Positions 38,801 through 46,408 of a DNA stretch of 64,000 bases are shown piece after piece. Origin of the DNA: Flavobacterium luteum. Its GTDB lineage: Bacteria > Bacteroidota > Bacteroidia > Flavobacteriales > Flavobacteriaceae. The translations under genes and the position numbers were made by a program. The notes below the pieces were generated by a model. The model worked only from the letters and a program-made list of their open reading frames with translations. It made no database searches and was not told the DNA's origin. Numbering within the stretch: the stretch's first letter is position 1; the number at the start of each line of letters is the position of its first letter. Where the stretch lies: positions 62,001-126,000 of the forward strand of contig NZ_WAEM01000002.1 of assembly GCF_008806775.1 (NCBI RefSeq). The letters are read 5' to 3'.

Positions 38801-39616
38801 ATCTAAAATTATTTCGTTACGTTCGATAGAAACTACTTCTCCAGTATCTTCATCTACGAAATCTTCATGCCATGTATTTAATACACGTGCAGCTAATTTT
38901 CTACCGATATATTTTTTAAGTCCTGTTTTAGAAACTTTAATTTCTTCAGCAAGGTCGAAAATCTCCAGGATATCCTTATCTCTTTCGAAACCTATGGCAC
39001 GGAATAAAGTTGTAACAGGTAATTTTTTCTTTCTATCGATGTAAGCGTACATTACGCTATTGATATCTGTTGAAAATTCAATCCAAGAGCCTTTAAAAGG
39101 AATTACTCTTGCAGAATATAATTTGGTTCCATTTGCATGGTAAGATTGTCCAAAGAAAACACCTGGTGATCTGTGCAATTGAGAAACAACTACTCGTTCA
39201 GCACCATTGATAACAAATGTACCGCTCGGTGTCATGTAAGGAATTGTCCCAAGATATACATCTTGAACAATAGTTTCAAAATCTTCGTGTTCAGGATCGG
39301 TACAATACAGTTTTAATCTTGCTTTTAAGGGCACACTGTATGTTAAACCTCTTTCGATACACTCTTGAATGGTGTAACGTGGTGGATCAACAAAGTAATC
39401 AAGAAATTCCAATACAAAGTTATTTCTAGTATCTGTAATTGGAAAGTTTTCCATGAAGGTGTTATACAACCCTTCGTCGCCTCTTTCGTCAGATTTCGTT
39501 TCCAATTGGAAAAAATCTTTAAACGATTTAACCTGAACGTCTAGAAAATCTGGATAGTCAGGAATGTTTTTAGTTGAGGCAAAATTCAATCTTTCAGTCT
39601 GATTTGTTATCATCAA
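35801..39616 (-). CDS. rpoB: DNA-directed RNA polymerase beta subunit
   Basis: A 1271-residue beta subunit, or 1270 if the second of two adjacent ATGs is used, which gives the common flavobacterial start [11 protein letters not shown]. The rifampicin region is intact ([33 protein letters not shown], about residues 460-500), with wild-type-looking S, D, H and S positions. The catalytic-site segment [12 protein letters not shown] and the C-terminal [24 protein letters not shown] are present. It is separated from rplL by 263 bases holding a terminator-like hairpin, so rpoBC is probably partly uncoupled from the ribosomal protein genes. Confidence 0.98.
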   Translation of the reverse strand: MMITNQTERLNFASTKNIPDYPDFLDVQVKSFKDFFQLETKSDERGDEGLYNTFMENFPITDTRNNFVLEFLDYFVDPPRYTIQECIERGLTYSVPLKARLKLYCTDPEHEDFETIVQDVYLGTIPYMTPSGTFVINGAERVVVSQLHRSPGVFFGQSYHANGTKLYSARVIPFKGSWIEFSTDINSVMYAYIDRKKKLPVTTLFRAIGFERDKDILEIFDLAEEIKVSKTGLKKYIGRKLAARVLNTWHEDFVDEDTGEVVSIERNEIILDRDTILDKDNVEEIIESNVKSILLHKESNNQTDYSIIHNTLQKDPTNSEKEAVEHIYRQLRNAEPPDEETARGIIDKLFFSDQRYNLGEVGRYRINKKLGLDTPMEKQVLTKEDIITIVKYLIELINSKAEIDDIDHLSNRRVRTVGEQLSQQFGVGLARMARTIRERMNVRDNEVFTPIDLINAKTLSSVINSFFGTNQLSQFMDQTNPLAEITHKRRLSALGPGGLSRERAGFEVRDVHYTHYGRLCPIETPEGPNIGLISSLGVYAKVNGMGFIETPYRKVTNGVVDLNATPIYLSAEEEEGQLIAQANIEMDATGKITAENVIARQEGDFPVIDPAKVHYTDVAPNQIASISASLIPFLEHDDANRALMGSNMMRQAVPLLRPEAPIVGTGLERQVASDSRVLINAEGPGIVEYVDANIITIKYDRSEEERMVSFEADEKTYNLIKFRKTNQSTSINLKPIVRKGDRVALGQVLSEGYATQNGELALGRNLKVAFMPWKGYNFEDAIVISEKVVRDDIFTSIHVDDYSLEVRDTKLGNEELTNDIPNVSEEATKDLDENGMIRIGAEVKPGDILIGKITPKGESDPTPEEKLLRAIFGDKAGDVKDASLKASPSLHGVVLDKKLFARAVKDKRKRTQDKDALGALEMEFETKFVDLKDKLVEKLFLIVNGKTSQGVMNDLGEEVLPKGKKYTQKMLYAVEDFAHLSKGQWVADDATNKMVNDLIHNYKIKLNDLQGALRREKFTITVGDELPAGILKLAKVYIAKKRKLKVGDKMAGRHGNKGIVARIVRHEDMPFLEDGTPVDIVLNPLGVPSRMNIGQIYETVLGWAGQKLGRKYATPIFDGATLDQINELTDEAEIPRFGHTYLYDGGTGERFHQAATVGVIYMLKLGHMVDDKMHARSIGPYSLITQQPLGGKAQFGGQRFGEMEVWALEAYGASSTLREILTVKSDDVIGRAKTYEAIVKGESMPEPGLPESFNVLMHELKGLGLDIRLEE

Positions 39617-39814
39617 TGGACAAAATTTTGATTAAAAAAAAGTAATTTTTGTGTAAAACACAGTTTAACTAATACTTTATTTTTAATCAATACCTCTTTA
39701 AAAATAATGTTAGAGCAAGCTCATTACTACTACTTTTTTTCATCGTATTGATTTAAAAACACTTATGTATTTTAAACTAATTTATAATAAAATCTTCTAT
39801 ATTTTTATTATACG

Positions 39815-39857
39815 AAAAATGGTTTAGGTCTTTGAATGCGTATTCAAGACCTAAACC
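39815..39857 (-). terminator. Terminator or attenuator between rplL and rpoB
   Basis: Read leftwards, GGTTTAGGTCTTGAA pairs with TTCAAAGACCTAAACC (one bulged base) around a 6-base loop, followed by ATTTTT. The rest of the 263-base rplL-rpoB spacer is AT-rich, with no clear second promoter that I could identify. Confidence 0.8.
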
Positions 39858-39879
39858 GAGTTCCTAAAACTGGTTAAAA

Positions 39880-40248
39880 CTATTTAAGTTCAACTACAGC
39901 TCCAGCTTCTTCTAAAGATTTTTTAAGACCTTCAGCCTCATCTTTAGTAACGCCTTCTTTGATGTTTGATGGAGCAGCATCAACTAAATCTTTAGATTCT
40001 TTAAGACCTAAACCAGTTAATTCTTTTACTGCTTTTACTACAGCTAATTTAGAAGCACCGGCTTCTTTCAATACTACAGTAAATTCTGTTTGCTCTTCTG
40101 CAACAGCAGCATCTCCTCCACCTGAAACCACTACAGCAGCAGCAGCTGGTTCGATACCATACTCATCTTTTAATATTGTTGCTAAATCATTAACTTCTTT
40201 TACTGTTAAGTTAACTAATTGTTCTGCGAATTGTTTCAAATCTGCCAT
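39880..40248 (-). CDS. rplL: 50S ribosomal protein L7/L12
   Basis: A 122-residue stalk protein bL12. It has the N-terminal dimerisation helices ([26 protein letters not shown]), an alanine-rich hinge, and the C-terminal factor-binding domain with the conserved [19 protein letters not shown]. The length is standard. It lies 91 bases after rplJ and precedes a hairpin terminator, which fits the need for excess L12 over RNA polymerase subunits. Confidence 0.98.
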   Translation of the reverse strand: MADLKQFAEQLVNLTVKEVNDLATILKDEYGIEPAAAAVVVSGGGDAAVAEEQTEFTVVLKEAGASKLAVVKAVKELTGLGLKESKDLVDAAPSNIKEGVTKDEAEGLKKSLEEAGAVVELK

Positions 40249-40339
40249 TTTTTCTATCGTTTTAAAATGATTTGTAAAAATATAATTTATTAATGTGCGC
40301 GTTTTTATACGCCTAATCCAAACTAAATATTAGCTCTAA

Positions 40340-40834
40340 TTAAGCAACCTCTTCTTCTTTGAATTGGTTTAAAAGAGCTGAAATAACTCTTTGAGCTGGA
40401 GATTGAAGTAATCCTATGATTTCTCCAATAACTTCCTCTTTAGATTTAAGTGATGCTAATGAATCTAATAAGTTATCTCCGATGTAAATTTCAGAATTGA
40501 TATAAGCACCTTTTAGAATAGGTTTCGCTGATTTTTTACGAAAATCCTTCATGATTTTTGCAGGAGCATTTGCTACATCTGCAAGAAAAATAGAAGTATT
40601 ACCTTTTAATGTTTCAGGTAATTCACCGTAATTATTTTCAGAAGCTTCCATTGCTTTTGCAAGCAAGGTGTTTTTAACAACCTCTAATTTTATGCCTGCT
40701 TTAAAACAAGCTCTTCTTAAGTTTGAAGTAGTTTCTGCGTTTAGTCCAGAAATATCTGCTAAATAAACAATATTTGAACCGGCTAACTGTGCAGTTAAAT
40801 CTTCAATCGCGATTGATTTTTCTTCTCTAGTCAT
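40340..40834 (-). CDS. rplJ: 50S ribosomal protein L10
   Basis: A 164-residue uL10, the base of the ribosomal stalk. The N-terminal part KSIAIEDLTAQLAGSNIVYLADISGL binds 23S rRNA, and the C-terminal helix (RVISALLNQFKEEEVA) binds L12 dimers. The length is slightly short, as in other Bacteroidota. Only 22 bases separate it from rplA, so there is no room for a long E. coli-type L10 leader directly before rplJ. Confidence 0.98.
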   Translation of the reverse strand: MTREEKSIAIEDLTAQLAGSNIVYLADISGLNAETTSNLRRACFKAGIKLEVVKNTLLAKAMEASENNYGELPETLKGNTSIFLADVANAPAKIMKDFRKKSAKPILKGAYINSEIYIGDNLLDSLASLKSKEEVIGEIIGLLQSPAQRVISALLNQFKEEEVA

Positions 40835-40856
40835 ACTAAAAATTTTTAACTACCAA

Positions 40857-41546
40857 TTATACTGCTTTAGGATCCAATGCAATTGCAGGACTCATTGTGC
40901 TAGTAAGGTAAATACTTTTGATGTAAGTTCCTTTAGCCGCAGTTGGTTTAAGTTTGATTAATGTTTGAATAATTTCGTGAGCGTTATCTACAATTTTATC
41001 AGCATCAAAAGAAATTCTTCCGATTCCTGCATGTACGATACCAGTTTTATCAACTTTAAAGTCAATTTTACCCGCTTTCACTTCTTGAACAGCTTTTGCA
41101 ACATCCATAGTTACCGTACCTGTTTTAGGGTTTGGCATTAAACCTCTAGGTCCTAAAATACGACCTAATGGACCTAATTTTCCCATAACTGCAGGCATAG
41201 TAATGATTACATCAACATCTGTCCAACCGTCTTTAATTTTTTGTAAATAGTCATCTAGACCTACATAGTCAGCTCCAGCCGCTTTAGCTTCCGCTTCCTT
41301 GTCTGGAGTAACCAATGCAAGTACTCTTACATCTTTACCTGTTCCGTGAGGCAATGTTACAACCCCTCTTACCATTTGATTTGCTTTTCTTGGGTCTACA
41401 CCTAAACGAACAGCGATATCTACTGATTCATCAAATTTCGCAGAAGCAACTACTTTAATTAATGCAGATGCATCTTTTAAAGAATATAGTTTGTTCTTTT
41501 CAATTTTAGAAGCAGCTTCTTTTTGTTTTTTTGTCAATTTTGCCAT
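40857..41546 (-). CDS. rplA: 50S ribosomal protein L1
   Basis: A 229-residue uL1 of standard length. The rRNA-binding motifs are present, including [25 protein letters not shown] and [20 protein letters not shown]. It is 3 bases downstream of rplK, and the two form the conserved rplKA pair. In many bacteria L1 represses its own operon by binding the mRNA leader. I did not find an obvious L1 mimic site here. Confidence 0.98.
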   Translation of the reverse strand: MAKLTKKQKEAASKIEKNKLYSLKDASALIKVVASAKFDESVDIAVRLGVDPRKANQMVRGVVTLPHGTGKDVRVLALVTPDKEAEAKAAGADYVGLDDYLQKIKDGWTDVDVIITMPAVMGKLGPLGRILGPRGLMPNPKTGTVTMDVAKAVQEVKAGKIDFKVDKTGIVHAGIGRISFDADKIVDNAHEIIQTLIKLKPTAAKGTYIKSIYLTSTMSPAIALDPKAV

Positions 41547-41549
41547 GTC

Positions 41550-41996
41550 TTACGCTTGTTTTAGAGGAGATTCTCCTGATATTGTTATACCCATAGACCT
41601 AGCAGTTCCTGCGATCATGCTCATAGCAGCTTCGACAGTGAATGCATTTAAATCAACCATTTTGTCCTCTGCGATGGTTCTAATCACTTCCCAAGTAACG
41701 CTAGCTACTTTTTTACGATTAGGTTCTCCTGAACCTGATTTCAGCTTTGCAGCATCCATTAATTGAATAGCAGCAGGTGGAGTTTTCACGACAAAATCGA
41801 AAGATTTGTCCTTATACACTGTTATTTGCACTGGGCAAACTTTGCCGGCTTTATCTTGGGTTCTCGCATTAAATTGCTTACAGAACTCCATGATATTAAC
41901 ACCAGCAGCACCTAAAGCAGGTCCAACCGGTGGCGATGGGTTCGCTGCACCTCCCTTAACTTGTAGTTTAACTACTTTACTAATCTCTTTAGCCAT
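41550..41996 (-). CDS. rplK: 50S ribosomal protein L11
   Basis: A 148-residue uL11, a few residues longer than the usual 141-142 because of a C-terminal extension ending SGESPLKQA. The N-terminal [21 protein letters not shown] segment with the conserved prolines is intact, and the C-terminal rRNA-binding domain contains [15 protein letters not shown]. It lies 66 bases after nusG. Confidence 0.98.
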   Translation of the reverse strand: MAKEISKVVKLQVKGGAANPSPPVGPALGAAGVNIMEFCKQFNARTQDKAGKVCPVQITVYKDKSFDFVVKTPPAAIQLMDAAKLKSGSGEPNRKKVASVTWEVIRTIAEDKMVDLNAFTVEAAMSMIAGTARSMGITISGESPLKQA

Positions 41997-42062
41997 TTTT
42001 TTAAAAATTTAACACATCTTCATTGGAAGCGATAGATGTGGTTTATTATAGTGTAACAAATA

Positions 42063-42614
42063 TTATACTTTTTCAACTTGCATAAAACCAAGTTCTAATG
42101 GAGTCTTTCTTCCGAAAATTTTAACCATTACTTCTAGTTTACGCTTTTCATCATTAATTTTCTCAACTGTTCCGTTGAAACCGTTGAAAGGACCATCAAT
42201 TACTTTGATGGTTTCACCTATATTGAATGGAATAGCATGAGAGTCTGTTTTTACAGCCAATTCATCTACTTTTCCTAACATTCTATTTACTTCAGACAAT
42301 CGCAAAGGAACTGGATCTCCACTCTTAGTTTCACCTAAAAAACCAATAACACTAGTTATAGATTTAATAATATGCGGAATTTCACCGGCTAGATTAGCTT
42401 CTATCATTACATAGCCAGGAAAGTATACTTTGTCTTTAGTGATTTTTTTTCCATCACGAACTTGAACTACTTTCTCAGTAGGCACAAGTACCTGAGAAAT
42501 ATAATCTACCATTCCAAGTCGATTGATTTCGGTTTCGATATAAGCTTTCACTTTATTCTCTTGACCGCTCACGACTCTTACAACATACCATTTTTTTAGA
42601 TTAGTCTCTGTCAT
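42063..42614 (-). CDS. nusG: Transcription termination/antitermination protein NusG
   Basis: A 183-residue elongation factor. The NGN domain (KKWYVVRVVSGQENKVKAYIE, then KVYFPGYVMIEANL) occupies about residues 5-115 and binds RNA polymerase. The KOW domain follows after a linker (GETIKVIDGPFNGFNGTVEKI, about 130-150) and contacts Rho or ribosomal protein S10. It is 10 bases from secE in the universally conserved secE-nusG-rplKAJL order. Confidence 0.97.
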   Translation of the reverse strand: MTETNLKKWYVVRVVSGQENKVKAYIETEINRLGMVDYISQVLVPTEKVVQVRDGKKITKDKVYFPGYVMIEANLAGEIPHIIKSITSVIGFLGETKSGDPVPLRLSEVNRMLGKVDELAVKTDSHAIPFNIGETIKVIDGPFNGFNGTVEKINDEKRKLEVMVKIFGRKTPLELGFMQVEKV

Positions 42615-42624
42615 TGCAAAAAAA

Positions 42625-42819
42625 TTAAGCTTTTATCCAATTAAAAAAACCAGCTAATGATTTTGCAAAAACTTCATCTACTCCCCAAGTTGCCAAAGCG
42701 AATAATACTGAAAAAACAGCAACAACAATCGTTAAACGCTGTACTTCAGCCCATTCTGGCCAAGTAGTGTTTGATTTTAATTCCTCGAATGCTTCTGATA
42801 TATAATTAACAACTTTCAT
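42625..42819 (-). CDS. secE: Preprotein translocase subunit SecE
   Basis: A 64-residue single-span SecE. The amphipathic cytoplasmic helix EAFEELKSNTTWPEWAEVQR carries the conserved tryptophan-proline motif, followed by one transmembrane helix (LTIVVAVFSVLFALATWGV). It completes the SecYEG channel with SecY and SecG, which lie outside the window. It sits between tRNA-Trp and nusG. Confidence 0.96.
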   Translation of the reverse strand: MKVVNYISEAFEELKSNTTWPEWAEVQRLTIVVAVFSVLFALATWGVDEVFAKSLAGFFNWIKA

Positions 42820-42836
42820 TATCTATTTGTTTTTTG

Positions 42837-42907
42837 CACGGGCGGAGGGATTCGAACCCCCATCAACGGTTTTGGAGACCGCTATTCTACCCTTGAACTA
42901 CGCCCGT
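42837..42907 (-). tRNA. tRNA-Trp (anticodon CCA)
   Basis: The reverse complement folds with a perfect 7-bp acceptor stem ACGGGCG/CGCCCGT and discriminator G. The anticodon loop CTCCAAA gives CCA. It lies between tuf and secE, a classical Bacteroidota and wider bacterial arrangement. No CCA end is encoded. Confidence 0.97.
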
Positions 42908-42915
42908 TCGTGTTA

Positions 42916-42948
42916 AAAGCCAGTGTTGTAAAAAACAACACTGGCTTT
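42916..42948 (-). terminator. Perfect 14-bp hairpin between tuf and tRNA-Trp
   Basis: AAAGCCAGTGTTGT pairs perfectly with ACAACACTGGCTTT around a 5-base loop, starting 20 bases after the tuf stop. The following T-run is short, so it may act as a partial terminator or as a processing signal between tuf mRNA and the tRNA-Trp-secE transcript. Confidence 0.7.
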
Positions 42949-42967
42949 AAAAAATTATTTTATAGGA

Positions 42968-44155
42968 TTAACCTACTATTTCAGTTACTTGTCCAGCACC
43001 TACTGTTCTACCACCTTCACGGATTGCAAAACGTAAACCAACGCTCATTGCGATTGGGCTTAACAAAGATACATTTATAGTTAAGTTGTCACCTGGCATA
43101 ACCATCTCTACACCTGTTGGCAAAGTAATAACTCCTGTTACGTCAGTTGTACGTACATAAAACTGTGGACGGTAGTTATTGTGGAATGGTGTGTGACGAC
43201 CACCTTCTTCTTTTTTCAAGATATACACCTCAGCTTTGAAAACTGCATGAGGCTTAACAGATCCTGGCTTAATAATAACCATTCCTCTTTTAATATCTTC
43301 TTTTGCAACACCTCTTAATAAGATACCTGCATTATCTCCAGCTTCACCTCTATCAAGGATTTGACGGAACATTTCGATACCCGTTACTGTAGAAGTTAAT
43401 TTTTCAGCACCCATACCAATGATTTCAACTGGATCACCAGTATTACAAATACCTGTTTCGATACGACCTGTAGCAACAGTTCCACGACCAGTAATTGTAA
43501 ATACATCCTCAACTGGCATCAAGAATGGTTTAGCTGTATCACGAATTGGTTCTTCAATCCATGAATCACAAGCAGCCATTAATTCAATAATTTTTGGTAC
43601 CCAAGCTGGATCATTATTCAATCCACCTAAAGCTGAACCTTGAACTACAGGACCATTATCCCCATCATACTCGTAAAAATTTAATAAATCTCTGATTTCC
43701 ATTTCTACTAATTCTAATAGCTCTTCATCATCAACCATATCTACTTTATTCATGAAAACTACCATTCTAGGAATACCTACTTGGCGACCTAAAAGGATGT
43801 GTTCACGTGTTTGTGGCATTGGTCCATCAGTTGCAGCAACTACAAGAATAGCACCATCCATTTGAGCAGCACCAGTAACCATATTTTTTACGTAATCCGC
43901 GTGACCTGGACAGTCAACATGAGCGTAATGACGATTAGCAGTTTCATACTCAACGTGTGATGTATTGATAGTAATACCTCTTTCTTTTTCTTCAGGAGCG
44001 TTATCGATTTGATCAAACGATTTTGCTTGACAGTAACCAGCATCAGATAATACTTTCGTGATTGCAGCAGTTAATGTAGTTTTTCCGTGATCCACGTGCC
44101 CAATTGTTCCTATGTTTAAGTGGGGCTTGTTACGGTTAAAATTTTCTTTTGCCAT
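42968..44155 (-). CDS. tuf: Elongation factor Tu
   Basis: A 395-residue GTPase that delivers aminoacyl-tRNA to the ribosome. G1 is [10 protein letters not shown], the switch I region contains [14 protein letters not shown]3 is DCPGHADY, and G4 is NKVD. Domains II and III are complete, with the tRNA-binding segments near the C-terminus ([13 protein letters not shown]). It is the only EF-Tu gene in the window and lies in the tRNA(Thr,Tyr,Thr)-tuf-tRNA-Trp-secE-nusG order. Confidence 0.99.
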   Translation of the reverse strand: MAKENFNRNKPHLNIGTIGHVDHGKTTLTAAITKVLSDAGYCQAKSFDQIDNAPEEKERGITINTSHVEYETANRHYAHVDCPGHADYVKNMVTGAAQMDGAILVVAATDGPMPQTREHILLGRQVGIPRMVVFMNKVDMVDDEELLELVEMEIRDLLNFYEYDGDNGPVVQGSALGGLNNDPAWVPKIIELMAACDSWIEEPIRDTAKPFLMPVEDVFTITGRGTVATGRIETGICNTGDPVEIIGMGAEKLTSTVTGIEMFRQILDRGEAGDNAGILLRGVAKEDIKRGMVIIKPGSVKPHAVFKAEVYILKKEEGGRHTPFHNNYRPQFYVRTTDVTGVITLPTGVEMVMPGDNLTINVSLLSPIAMSVGLRFAIREGGRTVGAGQVTEIVG

Positions 44156-44214
44156 TTTACTTAATTTTTAATCTTAGTTATATAATATATTAGTGTTCAA
44201 ATTTTACAATTTTG

Positions 44215-44286
44215 AGCCAACTACGGGAATTGAACCCGTGACCTCTTCCTTACCAAGGAAGCACTCTACCCCTGAGCTAAGTCGGC
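44215..44286 (-). tRNA. tRNA-Thr (anticodon GGT)
   Basis: The reverse complement folds with acceptor stem GCCGACT/AGTTGGC (one G-U pair), anticodon stem CTTCC/GGAAG and loop TTGGTAA, giving anticodon GGT for ACC/ACU codons. It is 59 bases upstream of the tuf start and is the third tRNA of the operon. Confidence 0.97.
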
Positions 44287-44295
44287 AGATTCCTT

Positions 44296-44330
44296 GATTT
44301 AGGAATTGGGATTTTAGATTTAAGATTTTG
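44296..44330 (-). repeat. Heptad repeat array in the tRNA-Tyr to tRNA-Thr spacer
   Basis: Five consecutive 7-base units with the pattern GATTTtA run on the plus strand (44296-44330). The first unit plus two bases, GATTTAGGA (44296-44304), is matched by TCCTAAATC at 44351-44359, forming a 9-bp inverted repeat around the array. In E. coli the corresponding operon has tRNA-Gly at this position. Confidence 0.7.
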
Positions 44331-44388
44331 AAAGAATTCTGAAAAAAAAATCCTAAATCGCCATTCTTAAATTTAAAAATCATTCTTG

Positions 44389-44469
44389 TGGGGAGAGCAG
44401 GATTCGAACCTGCGAAGTTCACACAGCAGATTTACAGTCTGCCCTCGTTGGCCGCTTGAGTATCTCCCC
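44389..44469 (-). tRNA. tRNA-Tyr (anticodon GTA)
   Basis: An 81-base class II tRNA with a perfect acceptor stem GGGGAGA/TCTCCCC, anticodon stem GCAGA/TCTGC, loop CTGTAAA (anticodon GTA) and the long variable arm expected for tyrosine. It is the second tRNA of the tuf operon. Confidence 0.97.
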
Positions 44470-44479
44470 TCTTTTTAAA

Positions 44480-44500
44480 TTGATAATTGATAATAGATGA
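44480..44500 (-). repeat. Heptad repeat array in the tRNA-Thr to tRNA-Tyr spacer
   Basis: Three 7-base units, TTGATAA twice and then TAGATGA, occupy the spacer on the plus strand. They differ by one base in 20 from the start of the array at 35731 in the rpoB-rpoC spacer, so the two loci share a repeat family. Confidence 0.65.
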
Positions 44501-44515
44501 TCACCAACTGCATTG

Positions 44516-44589
44516 AGCCGGCGGAGGGACTCGAACCCACGACCTGCTGATTACAAATCAGCTGCTCTAGCCAACTGAGCTACGCTGGC
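44516..44589 (-). tRNA. tRNA-Thr (anticodon TGT), copy 2
   Basis: Identical over all 74 bases to the tRNA at 467-540, including the same two imperfect pairs (A4-C69 and T50-T64). The anticodon is TGT. It is the first gene of the tRNA(Thr,Tyr,Thr)-tuf operon and follows the hpf terminator. Confidence 0.97.
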
Positions 44590-44597
44590 AAATTCAA

Positions 44598-44626
44598 TAA
44601 AAAAAGCCCGCTATTTCTAACGGACT
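44598..44626 (-). terminator. hpf terminator overlapping the tRNA operon start
   Basis: Read leftwards, AGTCCGT pairs with GCGGGCT (with G-U pairs) around an 8-base loop, followed by a run of seven T. It ends transcription arriving from hpf. The predicted tRNA transcript starts inside its left arm, so that transcript cannot form the complete hairpin. Confidence 0.75.
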
Positions 44627-44627
44627 G

Positions 44628-44658
44628 CAAATGTATATCTTTTTGTTTTTTAATCAAA
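44628..44658 (-). promoter_or_regulatory. Promoter of the tRNA(Thr,Tyr,Thr)-tuf operon
   Basis: On the minus strand TTTG (44655-44658), a 19-base spacer and TACATTTG (44628-44635) match the Bacteroidota consensus exactly. Transcription should begin near 44624, about 35 bases before the first tRNA. Confidence 0.88.
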
Positions 44659-44680
44659 ACAATTTTGATAAAATTTTATA

Positions 44681-44983
44681 TTAAATATGCGCATTGATTT
44701 TTTCCTTTCTTTTAACTAATAATCGCTCTAAAGATTCAGCCGCCAACTCAACTGCTTCCTCGAATGTTTTACATTGCTTCTTTACCATAAAATCATCTCC
44801 TGGGACATGTAATTTTACCTCTACAATTTTATTTTCCTTGTCGCTTGTTTTTTCTACTTTCAAAAAAATGTCTGATGACACAATTTTATCGTAATATTTC
44901 CCCAACTTATCCATCCTTTGCTGAATAAAATCTACCAACTTTCCGTCAACAGCAAAGTTAACAGCATTTACATTTACCTTCAT
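44681..44983 (-). CDS. hpf: Ribosome hibernation-promoting factor, short HPF/RaiA family
   Basis: A 100-residue protein from ATG 44983 (MKVNVNAVNFAVDGKL), preferred over an upstream ATG three codons earlier because it matches family starts. The fold is the beta-alpha-beta-beta-beta-alpha of HPF/YfiA, with DKENKIVEVKLHVPGDDF in the centre and the basic final helix ERLLVKRKEKI. It lacks the C-terminal dimerisation domain of long HPF, so it resembles the short stationary-phase factor that occupies the decoding centre of 30S subunits. It lies between xerC and the tRNA-tuf promoter and ends at the terminator at 44598-44626. Confidence 0.93.
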   Translation of the reverse strand: MKVNVNAVNFAVDGKLVDFIQQRMDKLGKYYDKIVSSDIFLKVEKTSDKENKIVEVKLHVPGDDFMVKKQCKTFEEAVELAAESLERLLVKRKEKINAHI

Positions 44984-45015
44984 GATTAACATTTTTTAAT
45001 GGTTATTATTATGAA

Positions 45016-45912
45016 CTAATCTCGACTTCTAGGATGAGCATTTCCGTATATTTTTTTTAGCTCTGCTAAACTGCTATGGGTATACACTTGAGTAGATGCT
45101 AAACTAGAATGCCCCAATAATTCTTTTACTGAATTGATATCTGCCCCGTTATTAAGTAAATGAGTTGCAAAAGTATGCCTTAAAATATGCGGACTCTTTT
45201 TTACCTTCTCAGAGACATGACTAAAGTAGTTATTTATTAAACGATATACAAGCGAATCATTCATTTTCACACCATTTGTTGTTAAGAAAAAAAAGTCATC
45301 ATCGTTAATTTGTTCTAAATTAGCTCTTTCGGAAAAATATAAATTTATTTGCTGTGAAACAATTGGCAAAATCGGAAGTATTCTTTCTTTGTTTCTCTTT
45401 CCTAAAACTTTAAGCGTATTGTTTGAATGATTGACATTTGAAACTTTTAAATGTATTAATTCTGTTCTTCGTATTCCTGTTGTATAAAACAAATCAATAA
45501 TTAACTTGTCTCTTATGCCTTCGAAACCCTCAGGATATTTTATTAGATGCAATACATTATTTAATTCTTTTTCTGAAAAAGGTATTTGAAGATTTTTTGC
45601 AGTTTTTAAAGCTTTGTGTTTTAACAAAGGACTGACATCAATTTGTTTGGTCTTTAGTAAAAATTTATAAAATGACTTTAGAGATGCTGTTTTCCTATTG
45701 ACAGAGGTATTTGAGATAGAAGCATCCACTAATGAGACAATCCAACTTCTGATTTGACTGTAATTTACTTTTATTAGATTTTCCTGGTCAAACTCTTCTT
45801 TTATGAATTTTTCAAAAAACCCTAAATCCTTTATATAAGCATTCACAGTATGCGGAGAATAATTTTTCTCTAGTTGTAGATAATCTTTAAATGATTGTAA
45901 ATAATTCGTCAT
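45016..45912 (-). CDS. xerC: Tyrosine recombinase XerC/XerD type
   Basis: A 298-residue site-specific recombinase, with the start at ATG 45912 ([22 protein letters not shown]). An ATG 45 bases upstream would add 15 residues of no family similarity. The SAM-like N-terminal domain spans about 1-90. The catalytic residues are all visible: R148 in [10 protein letters not shown]172, H242 and R245 in HILRHTF, H268 in LGHSS, and the nucleophile Y277 in QVYTH. It is the housekeeping chromosome-dimer-resolving type, not a mobile-element integrase. No direct repeats or cargo surround it. It sits between rpsU and hpf. Confidence 0.93.
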   Translation of the reverse strand: MTNYLQSFKDYLQLEKNYSPHTVNAYIKDLGFFEKFIKEEFDQENLIKVNYSQIRSWIVSLVDASISNTSVNRKTASLKSFYKFLLKTKQIDVSPLLKHKALKTAKNLQIPFSEKELNNVLHLIKYPEGFEGIRDKLIIDLFYTTGIRRTELIHLKVSNVNHSNNTLKVLGKRNKERILPILPIVSQQINLYFSERANLEQINDDDFFFLTTNGVKMNDSLVYRLINNYFSHVSEKVKKSPHILRHTFATHLLNNGADINSVKELLGHSSLASTQVYTHSSLAELKKIYGNAHPRSRD

Positions 45913-46030
45913 ATAAAAAGATTGATTTGCTTCGGTTTCTAGCAATTCCTCACACAAAGAAAAACCGTTAATATCAAAGGTATTAAACTTTAATAACTAA
46001 CGGTTAGTATATTGCTGAGAAAATTAAATT

Positions 46031-46225
46031 TTAACTTTCTAAGTTATCTCTCATGTTTTGAATGTAAGCCGCTTTCTGGATTTTCATTCTATTGGTAACA
46101 GAAGGTTTAATAAAAGCAGTACGCGCTCTCAACTGACGAACAGTTCCTGTTTTGTCAAATTTTCTTTTATAGCGCTTTAATGCTCTATCGATATTTTCTC
46201 CGTCTTTAATTGGTATAATTAACAT
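46031..46225 (-). CDS. rpsU: 30S ribosomal protein S21
   Basis: A 64-residue bS21. I start it at ATG 46225 (MLIIPIKDGENIDRALKRYK) and reject a longer frame to 46357, which has no family similarity and passes the promoter. The core RYKRKFDKTGTVRQLRARTAF is characteristic. In Bacteroidota bS21 helps to hide the anti-Shine-Dalgarno end of 16S rRNA, which explains why most genes here lack that signal. Exceptionally, this gene has a strong ribosome-binding site 8 bases before its start. It leads the rpsU-xerC-hpf group. Confidence 0.97.
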   Translation of the reverse strand: MLIIPIKDGENIDRALKRYKRKFDKTGTVRQLRARTAFIKPSVTNRMKIQKAAYIQNMRDNLES

Positions 46226-46233
46226 AATATAGA

Positions 46234-46241
46234 CACCTCCT
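46234..46241 (-). promoter_or_regulatory. Full-strength Shine-Dalgarno sequence of rpsU
   Basis: The minus strand reads AGGAGGTG, complementary over 8 bases to the 16S anti-Shine-Dalgarno end, with an ideal 8-base spacer to the ATG. I saw no comparable site before the other genes I checked here. In Bacteroidota this fits autoregulation of rpsU by ribosomes lacking bS21. Confidence 0.9.
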
Positions 46242-46254
46242 CTCGTTAAGGGTG

Positions 46255-46262
46255 CAAAAGTA
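46255..46262 (-). promoter_or_regulatory. -7 element of rpsU
   Basis: The minus strand reads TACTTTTG, matching TAnnTTTG. Transcription would begin near 46250, giving a leader of only about 25 bases that consists mainly of the Shine-Dalgarno region. The -33 TTG is unclear. Confidence 0.6.
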
Positions 46263-46273
46263 CATTTTAATTT

Positions 46274-46301
46274 TGAATTATGAGTTATGAATTGTAGATT
46301 A
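46274..46301 (-). repeat. Heptad repeat array upstream of rpsU
   Basis: Four consecutive 7-base units near TGAATTA occupy 46274-46301 on the plus strand. They cover the expected -33 region of the rpsU promoter. Confidence 0.6.
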
Positions 46302-46367
46302 TTTTCAAGAAGGAAATGGAATAAAAAAAGAAAAATAAACCAAATCGAAAAAGCCAAGTTATTATTT

Positions 46368-46408
46368 AGCTTCGTTCCGTTCGGCTTTGCCTCGGACCTT
46401 GCATCTCG
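46368..46408 (-). other. GC-richer intergenic element upstream of rpsU
   Basis: A block of about 41 bases is clearly richer in G and C than the surrounding spacer and belongs to no gene I can support. Read leftwards, AAAGCC from its right part (46383-46388) can pair with GGCTTT at 46350-46355, followed by T residues, so it may serve as the terminator of the acyl-CoA dehydrogenase gene. The loop is long and the stem short, so this is tentative. Confidence 0.4.

Noticed and set aside
44204..44422. A 72-residue open frame over the tRNA-Thr and tRNA-Tyr genes
   Set aside because: It is a read-through of two tRNA genes and their spacer, with no protein features.
35718..44894. Many plus-strand open frames of 60-115 residues antisense to rpoC, rpoB and ribosomal genes
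   Set aside because: They are shadows of strongly conserved genes on the minus strand, with no start signals or recognisable domains.
45016..45912. Tyrosine recombinase as sign of a mobile element
   Set aside because: It lies in the core order rpsU-xerC-hpf, has the housekeeping Xer length, and there are no attachment sites, direct repeats or cargo genes.
46226..46357. A 44-residue N-terminal extension of S21 from an upstream ATG
   Set aside because: It passes through the rpsU promoter and the Shine-Dalgarno site, and does not resemble any part of bS21.
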